Assembly: GCA_947462815.1 (NCBI GenBank)
Contig: CANHQR010000005.1
Location: 25,041-89,040 of the forward strand
DNA length: 64,000 nucleotides
DNA from: Pseudobdellovibrionaceae bacterium
GTDB lineage: Bacteria; Bdellovibrionota; Bdellovibrionia; Bdellovibrionales; JAMPXM01
Reading direction: 5' to 3'
The notes under the pieces are model-generated. The model searched no databases and was not told where the DNA came from. It saw only the letters and a list, made by a program, of their open reading frames with translations. The position numbers and the translations under genes were made by a program. This document shows, piece by piece, positions 37,042-45,183 of this stretch. The stretch's first letter is position 1, and each line of letters starts with the position of its first letter.

Positions 37042-39516
37042 ATGAAGATTTCGTTGAAGTGGCTGCAAGACTATGTGGATTTGGCGGACTTCTTCGCTAA
37101 GCCCGAAGAATTGGCTCGCTTGCTGACGAGTGCGGGACTTGAAGTCGAAAGTATTTCGGACCAGGCGAAGCAGTTTCAACATGTTGTCGTCGGACACATT
37201 CTCGAGAAGGGTGTGCATCCCAACGCGGATCGCTTGTCCTTGTGTCAGGTGTCGACGGGCGATGGTGTGGTTCATCAGATCGTGTGCGGAGCTCAGAACC
37301 ACAAGTCAGGAGATCGCGTCGTCGTGGCTTTGCCGGGCGCGATCTTGCCGGGGGATTTTGCGATCAAGCAGGCGAAGGTTCGCGGTGTCGAGTCCGGCGG
37401 TATGCTCTGTTCTGAAAAGGAACTGGGTTTGTCCACGGAAGGTGATGGTATCGTGATCTTGCCGTCAGATGCGCCGGTGGGGCGAGGCTTTGCTGAATAT
37501 CGCGGGTTGAACGATGTGCTGTTTGAAATCAAAGTGACGCCCAACCGCGCCGACTGTCTCAGTCATCGGGGTTTGGCGTTGGAAATCGGTTGCTTGTTAG
37601 GACGCGAGGTCCGTGCGCCCAAAACCGAACTCCGTCGAGTCGCTGGTGCGGCAGGCGACGTGAGTGTGGAGATTCAGGCGGCAGACTTGGGGCCTCGCTA
37701 TGCGGGCCGTCTGGTCCGCCGTGTGAAAGTGGGGCCATCGCCGGATTGGTTGCGGCAAAGGCTCGAGAATGTCGGTTTGAAGTCGATCAACAACGTCGTG
37801 GATATCACCAACTACGTGATGATGGAGCTCGGCCAGCCGATGCACGCCTTTGATACGCGCGAGCTTCGCGGACGCGGTCTGATTGTGGCGCGTGCGGTGG
37901 CGGGTGAAAGTTTTGTCACCTTAGATGGCACCGAGCTGAAACTTGACGGCACTGAGCTCACGATTCGCGATCGTGAGCGTACGGTGGCGCTGGCGGGAGT
38001 GGTGGGTGGAAAAAATTCGGGAGTGAGTGAATCGACGACGGAGATTTTCTTGGAGTCGGCGTATTTCCGCCCCAGTGCGGTTCGTCGCACGCTGCGAAAG
38101 TTTGGTTTCGAAACGGACTCGGGTTATCGATTCTCCCGCGGCGTGAACCCCGAAGGCGCACGCTTGGCTTTGGATCGCGCAACGGCTTTGGTCGTGGAGA
38201 TCGCCGGTGGCGAAGCCGCCGCAGAAGCCGTGGATGTCTACCCTTCGCCGCTGGAGCGCGCGGAGATTCGCGTCAGCCTCAAGTGGATGGAAGAGCGCTT
38301 GGGCTATAGCGTTGAGGCTCATGATTTCGAAACGTGGATGAAGCGCTTAGGGGCTGAGTTTCGAGTTTTGACGCCAGGTGATTATCTGGTGATCGCGCCC
38401 AGCCACAGACCGGACCTGCTCATCGATGCAGATCTCTTGGAAGAGTTCGCGCGTTTGCAGGGCTACGATCGTATTCCCGAAAAGCTTCCCAAACTCGATA
38501 CGGCTCCGGCTTCACATGATGCCGAATACCTCGGCGAGCGAAGAGCGCGACGGACCTTGGCGGGTCTCGGGATTTTGCAGGCTCTGAATTATGCTTTCCT
38601 TGGCGATCGAGCTCAGAAGGAGTTTGTGGGCGAGGCGCGTGGCTGGCGCGATGTGGGCTTACATATGGATGATGAGGATGTGCGCATCCTCAATCCGCTC
38701 AATGAAGAGATCAACGTCATGCGGCGGGCTCTCACGCCGGCCCTTTATCGCAACGCGCTTCACAATTTCAGAAACGGTGAGCGAGTGGGGCGTTTGTTTG
38801 AGATTGGCAGAAGTTTTCACCGCCGGACGCGCGCGCGCTCCGAAAAGTTTGCCGGTACGGAGTTCGGCGAAGAATCGCGCGTCGCTTTTTGCTTTTGGGG
38901 TGGAGAAACTGACCTTTGGGGGCGAAAGGAAGCCGCACCACCTGCTATGCGCCTCAAGTCCGACCTGGAGTCGTTCTTGCGAGCCTTGGGTGTGACCGGG
39001 TGGAGTTGGCGCAAGCTGGATTCGAAGCCTTCTGTCGCTCATCCCGGCCAAGCAGCTGGTCTTGTTTTGCGGGGACACCTGGTGGGCTTTATCGCGACCG
39101 TGCACCCACTTCGACTCGAAGAAGATAAGTTCCGTACACCGGTGGCGATCGGGGAGTTGGCATTAGCCTCGATTCTTGAAGTAGCCGGCCTTCGTCGATT
39201 TCAGCCTTTCTCGGCTTTTCCTCCCGTTGATCGAGATGTCGCCTTGGTGATGTCGCGTGAAGTTTCAGCAGGAGCCGTCGCGGAAAGTTTTCAGCGAGCG
39301 GCTAAGCGTCTGGCGAGCGAGGGCGGCGATTGGTTGCGCAGTGTCGAGATCTTTGACGTGTTTGAAGGGTCGGCACTCGGCGACGGTAAGAAGTCGGTCG
39401 CTTATCGTCTCATGTTCCAGAGCTTGGAAGCGAGTTTGGATGATGCCCGAGTGAACTCGCTTCGAGATAAAATTGTACAAGATGTGTGCAGCGCTCACGA
39501 TGTCGCGGTGCGATAA
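37042..39516 (+). CDS. pheT: Phenylalanyl-tRNA synthetase beta subunit
   Basis: 824 residues, full length. An EMAP/Trbp111-type tRNA-binding domain (VVVGHILEKGVHPNADRLSL, about 48-67, to ~150), the B3/B4 editing domain (SINNVVDITNYVMMELGQPM, HAFD), the B5 domain, the catalytic-like core (PLNEEINVMRRALTPALYRN) and a C-terminal FDX-ACB anticodon-binding domain (PFSAFPPVDRDVALVMSREV) are in normal order. It lies 96 bases after pheS with AGGAA before its ATG. Confidence 0.97.
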   Translation: MKISLKWLQDYVDLADFFAKPEELARLLTSAGLEVESISDQAKQFQHVVVGHILEKGVHPNADRLSLCQVSTGDGVVHQIVCGAQNHKSGDRVVVALPGAILPGDFAIKQAKVRGVESGGMLCSEKELGLSTEGDGIVILPSDAPVGRGFAEYRGLNDVLFEIKVTPNRADCLSHRGLALEIGCLLGREVRAPKTELRRVAGAAGDVSVEIQAADLGPRYAGRLVRRVKVGPSPDWLRQRLENVGLKSINNVVDITNYVMMELGQPMHAFDTRELRGRGLIVARAVAGESFVTLDGTELKLDGTELTIRDRERTVALAGVVGGKNSGVSESTTEIFLESAYFRPSAVRRTLRKFGFETDSGYRFSRGVNPEGARLALDRATALVVEIAGGEAAAEAVDVYPSPLERAEIRVSLKWMEERLGYSVEAHDFETWMKRLGAEFRVLTPGDYLVIAPSHRPDLLIDADLLEEFARLQGYDRIPEKLPKLDTAPASHDAEYLGERRARRTLAGLGILQALNYAFLGDRAQKEFVGEARGWRDVGLHMDDEDVRILNPLNEEINVMRRALTPALYRNALHNFRNGERVGRLFEIGRSFHRRTRARSEKFAGTEFGEESRVAFCFWGGETDLWGRKEAAPPAMRLKSDLESFLRALGVTGWSWRKLDSKPSVAHPGQAAGLVLRGHLVGFIATVHPLRLEEDKFRTPVAIGELALASILEVAGLRRFQPFSAFPPVDRDVALVMSREVSAGAVAESFQRAAKRLASEGGDWLRSVEIFDVFEGSALGDGKKSVAYRLMFQSLEASLDDARVNSLRDKIVQDVCSAHDVAVR

Positions 39517-39661
39517 TTGAAAAACTGAAGAATTTTGTGAGCTTGCGGCGCCGATTTGGAGAGAATCTTGAGTCAAACCGACGAGGTCCACTGCGTTTTC
39601 GCTGGACGTTCGCGGTGGTAACTCGAGACAGTTAAGGGACTGGCCTCAGGGAGTGACGGAC

Positions 39662-40009
39662 ATGGCACGAACGGGAAGTAAGACTGTCGATTCGCGTTCC
39701 ACGATGACCAAAGCGGACATCGTCGAAAACGTTTATGGAAAGATCGGCTTTTCGAAAAAAGAAGCTTCGGAGTTGGTGGAAATGGTCTTCGGCACTTTGA
39801 AGGAAGTCCTGCAAAAGGGCGACAAAGTGAAGATTTCCGGTTTCGGCAACTTCGTTGTTCGCGAAAAGAATGAGCGCGTGGGTCGTAACCCTCAGACGGG
39901 TGATCAGATCAAGATCAGTGCGCGTCGCGTGCTGACCTTCCGTCCTTCACAAGTGTTGAAGGCGATGCTCAACGGTGAAGATATCACCGGCCTCAAGGAT
40001 GACGAATGA
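39662..40009 (+). CDS. ihfA: Integration host factor alpha subunit (HU/IHF family)
   Basis: 115 residues. MTKADIVENVYGKIGFSKKE begins the DNABII fold after a 16-residue leader, followed by GDKVKISGFGNFVVREKNER, VGRNPQTGDQIKISARRVLT (the beta-arm with its intercalating Pro) and FRPSQVLKAMLN. Position after pheST, as in gamma-proteobacteria, supports the IHF-alpha assignment over HU. The ATG at 39662 has GGGAG about 8 bases upstream; a GTG at 39653 is in frame. The merR-like gene overlaps its stop. Confidence 0.94.
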   Translation: MARTGSKTVDSRSTMTKADIVENVYGKIGFSKKEASELVEMVFGTLKEVLQKGDKVKISGFGNFVVREKNERVGRNPQTGDQIKISARRVLTFRPSQVLKAMLNGEDITGLKDDE

Positions 40010-40566
40010 GCGAGACTCTGGAGACTCAGCAGATGGAGATGTTGATCGAGCCCCCTGCGGCCGACAGCGCTCTTGAGACTGAGGCCGCGCCGACGGAACT
40101 TCACGAAGAGCTGGAGATGTTGCCAGCGGCATTTGATGTGCGCACGGACGTGGAGATCAATGACCGCCTCAGAGCCGACTTTGAGAAGATCCCAGACACA
40201 ATGGCCTTCAAAATCGGTGATGCCGCTGATTTGGTCGGAGTGAAGACTTATGTGTTGAGATTTTGGGAGAGTGAGTTTGATGCGCTTCGGCCGAAAAAGA
40301 GTCGCAATGGTCAGCGAGTCTACTCGCGGCGCGATTTGGAAACGGCGATGATGATTCGCAAACTTCTCTATGATGATAAGTTTTCGATTGAGGGCGCCCG
40401 AGCGGTTCTTAAATCTCTGCGCCATAAGCTCCGCGAGGAGCGTGAGAAGGGCCCCACGGTTCCCTTACGCGAATTCGAGGGTCTTGAAGGTGCTCGCGAG
40501 CGAGCCGTCACGGGCCTCAGGCAAATTTTAGATGTTGTGCACGGCTTTCGGCCCGCCGTTGCCTGA
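40006..40566 (+). CDS. MerR-family transcriptional regulator
   Basis: 186 residues. An acidic, low-complexity head (about 1-60) precedes the MerR winged-helix FKIGDAADLVGVKTYVLRFW ESEFDALRPKKS (about 66-97), then NGQRVYSRRDLETAMMIRKL, followed by a helical dimerisation segment (SIEGARAVLKSLRHKLREER). There is no Cys-rich effector domain, so it is of the short ihfA-linked MerR type common next to pheT-ihfA. Its ATG overlaps the ihfA TGA by 4 bases. Its targets are unknown. Confidence 0.9.
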   Translation: MSETLETQQMEMLIEPPAADSALETEAAPTELHEELEMLPAAFDVRTDVEINDRLRADFEKIPDTMAFKIGDAADLVGVKTYVLRFWESEFDALRPKKSRNGQRVYSRRDLETAMMIRKLLYDDKFSIEGARAVLKSLRHKLREEREKGPTVPLREFEGLEGARERAVTGLRQILDVVHGFRPAVA

Positions 40567-40594
40567 GTTGTGCGTTCGGAGCTTGCGTTTTCAG

Positions 40595-40624
40595 TTGCCT
40601 GGGGGCGGCTGGCGCGGCTAAAAG
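40595..40624 (+). promoter_or_regulatory. Tentative promoter for tRNA-Pro
   Basis: TTGCCT (40595-40600) and TAAAAG (40619-40624) are 18 bases apart; transcription would start about 25 bases before the tRNA. Both hexamers are moderate matches. Confidence 0.3.
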
Positions 40625-40656
40625 TTGAAGTTCGTTTTGTGGCCTGTTCTGGCCGT

Positions 40657-40733
40657 CGGCGCGTGGCGCAGTCTGGTAGCGCACATGCTTGGGGTGCATG
40701 AGGTCGCTGGTTCAAGTCCAGTCGCGCCGACCA
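40657..40733 (+). tRNA. tRNA-Pro (anticodon GGG)
   Basis: A full cloverleaf of 77 bases with encoded CCA. Acceptor stem CGGCGCG / CGCGCCG, D stem GCGC / GCGC, anticodon stem CATGC / GCATG with loop TTGGGGT (anticodon GGG, reading CCC and CCU), T arm GCTGG-TTCAAGT-CCAGT, discriminator A. C1 pairing with G72 is typical of bacterial tRNA-Pro. The last ten bases are part of a direct repeat. Confidence 0.97.
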
Positions 40734-40811
40734 TTTTTTCCTTTGAGACCGAGTTGTGTTGAGGTTGATAGTCTACGATCGGCACGTTCGTCGCGACGTG
40801 GACGAAGCGGC
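40724..40811 (+). repeat. 88-bp direct repeat, copy 1 (begins in the tRNA-Pro 3' end)
   Basis: Starts GCGCCGACCATTTTTTCC, i.e. the last seven bases of the tRNA plus CCA, and runs to 40811. Copy 2 (40921-41008) differs at one base only (G/A near base 22). Confidence 0.95.
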
Positions 40812-40920
40812 GTCGAGCCGCCTCGTCCGAGGCGTTCGGGGATCGCGGCCTGGCGCCGCGACCCACTCACGCAAGCGCCTCGTCAAAACGCGCCGCTGGC
40901 GCCTTTTGCCGCGGGCTCCA
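40812..40920 (+). other. 109-bp G+C-rich, strongly structured spacer between the two direct repeats
   Basis: Two strong hairpins: CGCCTCG-TC-CGAGGCG (40819-40834, partly in the repeat edge) and TCGCGGC-CTGGC-GCCGCGA (40843-40861), the latter extended by GGG/CCC around a bulged A. No coding sequence is apparent. Confidence 0.7.
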
Positions 40921-41008
40921 GCGCCGACCATTTTTTCCTTTAAGACCGAGTTGTGTTGAGGTTGATAGTCTACGATCGGCACGTTCGTCGCGACGTGGAC
41001 GAAGCGGC
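40921..41008 (+). repeat. 88-bp direct repeat, copy 2
   Basis: Repeats copy 1 with one mismatch, 197 bp downstream, and includes a second copy of the tRNA-Pro 3' acceptor end plus CCA without the rest of a tRNA. It ends five bases before the coding end of the membrane methyltransferase gene. Confidence 0.95.
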
Positions 41009-41012
41009 ATCT

Positions 41013-41468
41013 TCAAAGATATCGACGAACGGACTTCTTGTAGTTGCGGTACTGTTCACCAAACAGCAACTCGAGATTTTTCTCTTCGATGCGAATCTTG
41101 AGATCTAAAACAAACCATAGAAGAAGAGTGAGTGCGGCGGCTGGCCAAGATCTCTGAAGTAGGCTCCAGGCTGCGGACATCAGTAATCCACCGACATACA
41201 TGGGGTTTCGAGAGCGCGTGAAGGGAAAGCGTGTGATGAGCCTTGTGCCCTCTTTGACAGCGGCTTCGATCGTAAAGGCTTTCCGTAAGACAAGAAGTCC
41301 CCAGAGAACGATGGCTGTGCCAAGAATCGCGAGGGCTGTGCCGATCCAGTCCCAGATGTTTTGGGGCCAAAGGAATCGAAAGCCCTCGAAAGCGGGAGCA
41401 AGGGCAATTCCTAGCATCAGGAGTGCTTGTAGGAAGAGAATGAGTTGGGGCTTTTCTTGCTCGGCCAT
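41013..41468 (-). CDS. Membrane methyltransferase of the isoprenylcysteine carboxyl methyltransferase (ICMT/PEMT-like) family
   Basis: 151 residues with about four helices (LILFLQALLMLGIALAPAF, IGTALAILGTAIVLWGLLVL, YVGGLLMSAAWSLLQ, AAALTLLLWFVLDLKIRIEE). The diagnostic motif TRFPFTRSRNPMYVGGLL and the C-terminal EEKNLELLFGEQYRNYKKSV (E-E-x-L...FG-x-x-Y-x-x-Y) match the bacterial ICMT/PEMT-like methyltransferase family. Bacterial members act on lipids or unknown substrates. The start is the ATG at 41468; GTG 41471 is in frame. It follows the nitroreductase gene on the same strand by 14 bases, probably one operon. Confidence 0.85.
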   Translation of the reverse strand: MAEQEKPQLILFLQALLMLGIALAPAFEGFRFLWPQNIWDWIGTALAILGTAIVLWGLLVLRKAFTIEAAVKEGTRLITRFPFTRSRNPMYVGGLLMSAAWSLLQRSWPAAALTLLLWFVLDLKIRIEEKNLELLFGEQYRNYKKSVRRYL

Positions 41469-41482
41469 CACTCGAACGCCTC

Positions 41483-42250
41483 TTAGTTTTCAATGCGGTG
41501 TACGACTTCCTCGAAGGGAATGCGAAAGCGCTCGCCCCAGCGGCCGCGCTCGGTCGGATGGCCAACAGCGATCACCATGACGACGCGTTGACACCAAGGA
41601 AGCTTCAGGGCTCGCCGAACTCGGGACTCATCGAAACCTTCCATCATACAAGTTCCTGCACCTTGGGCCGTGACGGCGAGCACGAAGTTTTCGCAAGCCA
41701 GGGCGGCGGATTTGACGGCGACCTCTTGGAGATCGCGGTGACCTGAGGGGCTCAGCATAATCGGACGGAAAAAGCTGATGAGACGAAGCCCGATCCAGCG
41801 AAGAACGCCAAGGAGCCCGAAAGCGTTCATGTACATAAAGGGCACGAGCTTTTCGTAGTAATCCCGCATATTCGGAGGAATGCTCGGCTTTTGAGGTGCG
41901 GCTTGTTGAATCGTCCGATCAATCCATTGGAGAATTTGGGGGCGAGAGCGGCGCCACTTTCGATAGTCTGCGGTGATGACGATCAAATGTGAAGACGTTC
42001 GGGCAGCACCTTGCGAGAGACAAGCCTCGATCAGTTGCTCGTGAGTCTTTCCACCTCGAGTTGTCCAATAGAAGTCCCAGGTTTGAACGTTGGAGGAGTT
42101 GGGAGCCAAGGTCGCAGCCTTCAGCGCGCGATGGACGATTTCGTCGGCGACGGGTGATTCCGAAAAATTTCGAATGCTGCGACGGCGCTCAATGGTTTCA
42201 AAGAATTCCACGTCATGCTCCTTGGGAAGGAAAAGGTCCGCGGGATTCAT
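41483..42250 (-). CDS. Nitroreductase-family flavoprotein
   Basis: 255 residues. FMN-dependent nitroreductase fold: ETIERRRSIRNFSESPVADE (FMN-binding Arg/Ser region), LAPNSSNVQTWDFYW, SAALACENFVLAVTAQGAGT with CMMEGF, and MVIAVGHPTERGRWGERFRI at the end. A ~50-residue insert with aromatic and membrane-like residues (MNAFGLLGVLRWIGLRLISF) lies before the second half and is not in minimal nitroreductases; it may form a lid or touch the membrane. The partner gene encodes a membrane methyltransferase. Substrate unknown. Confidence 0.88.
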   Translation of the reverse strand: MNPADLFLPKEHDVEFFETIERRRSIRNFSESPVADEIVHRALKAATLAPNSSNVQTWDFYWTTRGGKTHEQLIEACLSQGAARTSSHLIVITADYRKWRRSRPQILQWIDRTIQQAAPQKPSIPPNMRDYYEKLVPFMYMNAFGLLGVLRWIGLRLISFFRPIMLSPSGHRDLQEVAVKSAALACENFVLAVTAQGAGTCMMEGFDESRVRRALKLPWCQRVVMVIAVGHPTERGRWGERFRIPFEEVVHRIEN

Positions 42251-42570
42251 ATCTGGTGAGAAGTGCAGGAATTGTCAAAAGACCCTTAAGACTCGCCTCG
42301 ATTTGCAAGAAAGCGACCTTCTAATGCACGTTGGCAAGAGGGGAATTGACTGGATTTCGTGCACAACTGACTCTTTCTGAGTCGAGAGAAACGAGGCCAA
42401 GGAATGAGTCTTTCGGGTTAAATCTCTCGTAACGAGATTTAAATTCAACTCGCAACCTAAGATCCTCCTTCCAACAGTGTGGTCGAGGTCTGGGATTAAC
42501 TCCAGGCGGACAGATTGTTGAGCGATCGCCCACCCTGTATGTGGCCGAACTGAGATCGCCCGGTGATCGA
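42251..42570. other. 320-bp intergenic region
   Basis: No gene supported. It holds the upstream region of the nitroreductase gene and the 3' flank of the large membrane-anchored protein gene. Apart from the inverted repeat at 42418-42442 and a short GACTC-N5-GAGTC hairpin near 42368, nothing stands out. Confidence 0.4.
42418..42442. repeat. 9-bp perfect inverted repeat (terminator or operator)
   Basis: TTAAATCTC and GAGATTTAA flank a 7-base centre TCGTAAC. It lies 129 bases past the stop of the minus-strand gene at 42571; there is no long T-run, so either a weak terminator or a protein site. Confidence 0.5.
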
Positions 42571-44811
42571 TTAAGGACCAGGAGCTGGTCCGCCGGCAAC
42601 CTGGGCGGACAGTTTGCGGAAGATGAGTCTTGGACCACCGCTTTGAAGTTGGCAGGGGTTGGACCGTACGGCCAGTGCCTGCATGGCCCCAAGAAGATCT
42701 TGAGGTAAAACCGAGTTGGCCGGAGCTCGGAAGTCGGACTCCTCGTCCACGTAGGAGAGTCGGAGCACAAAGTCTCCGCGCCGAGACTTGCCCGCGTGAG
42801 AAACCTGAGTTTGGCCATTCACTTGATTTTGCTGAGAGGAGTTGCTCAGTTCGTATTCGACCAAGGGTGACCACGAGGCCTGTTGAGCACTTCGGGTGAG
42901 GGAAGCAGGTGGTGGGTTTGAGCTGGGTTCCACAGCTTTGGGATTCGAGATCGTCAGTGGTTTCAGTACGAGGCTCAAGGGCTCGGTGAATGTCGAGATC
43001 GAGGTTGTGCCGGTTGCGGGTGACACCGCGAGGTCCTGGGGTGTGAGTTCCGGGTAGAGAGCATGCGCTTGCACCAAGGTGGTGCGCTTGCACTTGGGGT
43101 TGATGAGAACCGCAAGAGTTTGATAGGCGTCCGGGAGTCCCCCAACAGATCCGAAGTAATGTGCGTCGGCATCTTGAGGGTTTCTGACCCGCTGGAGCTC
43201 CAAAGTTTCAAAAGCTGCCGGAGCATCGGGAGTCGAGGCCGAGGCCGAAGCCGAAGCGAGCTTGATCCAAGACTCGAGTGCGGTCAGAGCGGCGTGGTTT
43301 TCTGTGGCATTTGTGGATTCGGCTTTCGCGTAATCCAGAGCTTGATTCATGTAGGGGCGGAGTGGAGTGTGCCAATGGATCAAGAGGGAACTTTCTTTGG
43401 GTTCGATTCGCAGTGCATTTTTTTGCGTTAAGAGTCGCATCGCACTTGCGGGACTGAGGGGCTCGCTCAAATCCACGGTCGCTGATTCCGAGGTCGGGGA
43501 TTGGCCCGCCATTCCCAACTGGGTCATCTGTAAAAGTCCTTGAACTTGGCGATACAGCTTCTGCACGACGTCTTGACCATTACTTCCATCGAAAGCGAGA
43601 GAAAGCTCGAGCGAGAGTTTCTCATTTAAATCCAAATTCGCCCGAAGCGAGGAGAGTTGCTGAAGCTCGGCGGGAGCTTGGTTCTTATAGGGATCCGGTA
43701 GATTTTTTATGATTCTCTGAGTGTTGATTTGAGCGCTCAAGACTCCGGCCTGCGCCGTGGCGTCTTGTGACTTGGAGCGAGGCGAGAGAGCGAGACCGAG
43801 AACTTCTTGCATCAGGTCTCGGCTGTTCGTTACCACGAATTGATCGGGACCCACCATCGTCAGGTAGGTGTAGTTTGGGCGACCGGGTTCCGTCGTCGAC
43901 TTGTTCTTCACGGCATTTTCGATCTCGAGGCTCGGGTAACCTTGAATCCACACAAGTTGCGGCGGTGGACCAGCCGGAGAGGGATCTGGAACTTGCTCGC
44001 GAGAGCTTGCGTCAGTCTCTGCAGACGTCGACGCTTCGCTCTTGAGTTCTTCCGTCCACTCTTTGAACGACTTCACAAGTTGAGCTTGTTGAGACTTATC
44101 AAAGGCCTTCGGGTAAACGCGCTTGAAGGCATGCGCTTGAACGATAAATGAAAAATTCAAATCGCGTGAGAGAAGAGCCTCGCGGGATTTTTTATCTCGA
44201 GTCGCAATCATCTCTCGAATCGACTCATCTTGCGCGAAGAAGCCGAGGGCAGCTTCGAATTGGACCATTTGTGGATCGTCGGTCAAAATTCGGCTCAGTT
44301 TTTCGAGTTGCGAGAGCCGATGCTTGGACTTCTTGTCTTCAGCTTCGAGCCTCTGTTGGAGAGCCGTTGTGTCCAGATGATTCGATGTCGCATCGATTTT
44401 CAGATCATGCTGAAGCTTTTTGATTGAAGTTGCGAGTTCGGCCTGCCCTGCAAAGTTTGCGTGAAGCTTCTGCAGATCTTGTCCGATGGCTTTCACAAAG
44501 TCTTGCGAGGGGCTTCGCGCTTCCAGAGTCGCTAAGTTGTTCGGAAGCGAGCTCAATCCTGAAGAGAGTCGGGGCGGGGTTTGCAGCTCAAATAGCCAGA
44601 GACCGAATTTCATGGCGTGTCGTGCGGGCGGATAGAAAAAGTAAGCCGCGACGGGAGCACCCAAGAGGACGGCAAGAAAGCCTAAGAGAATTATCCAAGC
44701 TGTCTTCGCGGAAGATTTGGAACGTCGCGAGTTCGAAGTTCGAGGGGGTGGAGAACGGAGTGAGGCTCGTTCGGCATTCGGTTGATCCTTCGACGAAGAT
44801 TGTGACACCAC
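42571..44811 (-). CDS. Large membrane-anchored protein of unknown function
   Basis: 746 residues, no family recognised. A basic, Ser/Pro-rich cytoplasmic head (about 1-37) is followed by one membrane helix (WIILLGFLAVLLGAPVAAYF, about 38-60), and the rest should be periplasmic. The next ~200 residues are helical and charged. Later there are alternating strands around YTYLTMVGPDQFVVTNSRDL and LRANLDLNEKLSLELSLAFD, reminiscent of DUF3352-type bacterial proteins, though I cannot confirm this. There is a Ser-Ala repeat SASASAS and a Pro-rich C-terminal part with only a few cysteines. It stands alone, divergent from the cyclophilin-like gene. Confidence 0.7.
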   Translation of the reverse strand: MVSQSSSKDQPNAERASLRSPPPRTSNSRRSKSSAKTAWIILLGFLAVLLGAPVAAYFFYPPARHAMKFGLWLFELQTPPRLSSGLSSLPNNLATLEARSPSQDFVKAIGQDLQKLHANFAGQAELATSIKKLQHDLKIDATSNHLDTTALQQRLEAEDKKSKHRLSQLEKLSRILTDDPQMVQFEAALGFFAQDESIREMIATRDKKSREALLSRDLNFSFIVQAHAFKRVYPKAFDKSQQAQLVKSFKEWTEELKSEASTSAETDASSREQVPDPSPAGPPPQLVWIQGYPSLEIENAVKNKSTTEPGRPNYTYLTMVGPDQFVVTNSRDLMQEVLGLALSPRSKSQDATAQAGVLSAQINTQRIIKNLPDPYKNQAPAELQQLSSLRANLDLNEKLSLELSLAFDGSNGQDVVQKLYRQVQGLLQMTQLGMAGQSPTSESATVDLSEPLSPASAMRLLTQKNALRIEPKESSLLIHWHTPLRPYMNQALDYAKAESTNATENHAALTALESWIKLASASASASTPDAPAAFETLELQRVRNPQDADAHYFGSVGGLPDAYQTLAVLINPKCKRTTLVQAHALYPELTPQDLAVSPATGTTSISTFTEPLSLVLKPLTISNPKAVEPSSNPPPASLTRSAQQASWSPLVEYELSNSSQQNQVNGQTQVSHAGKSRRGDFVLRLSYVDEESDFRAPANSVLPQDLLGAMQALAVRSNPCQLQSGGPRLIFRKLSAQVAGGPAPGP

Positions 44812-45183
44812 GCTTGAACCTCACTCGGGTTACGGATGAATCCTGCCCAAATTTTTCGACTTCGCTCCATCACTCCATTTCATCGCCCCACTGAATCGAA
44901 AAAACTCGAAGGGCCCAATCATGGATAGAACCTCGTCGGAAAACCACATCCTGGACTTTAGTAGGGATCAAAATGAGACAGTGGCGACCTGCCAGAATGG
45001 ATTTGGCGTTGGGCATTCAGCGAAACCTGAAATGCCTTGGTCGATGAAGCTGAATCGTCAATTTGCGGAGTTTGAGAGGGCTCTCGGGTTATTCCCGTCG
45101 TGCTGGCGACTGTTCAGGTGCATCACTTCTTCGTCGACGGCGTCATCTGGAAGTTAAGGCACGCGAGTGTTCGCGAGGCCTTG
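44812..45183 (+). other. 372-bp divergent region with possible gene remnant
   Basis: The spacer between the large membrane-anchored protein (leftwards) and the cyclophilin-like protein (rightwards). In the frame of the downstream gene, 45076-45183 reads RVIPVVLATVQVHHFFVDGV then IWKLRHASVREAL, with a stop upstream at 45073. The HH-x3-D-x2-IWKLR pattern resembles the C-terminal end of some multi-pass bacterial membrane proteins, so this may be a decayed gene tail or an alternative N-terminus from GTG 45100. Confidence 0.35.

Noticed and set aside
40812..40920. Integron attC site or second tRNA
   Set aside because: No attC core sites, no integrase, and the sequence cannot form a cloverleaf.
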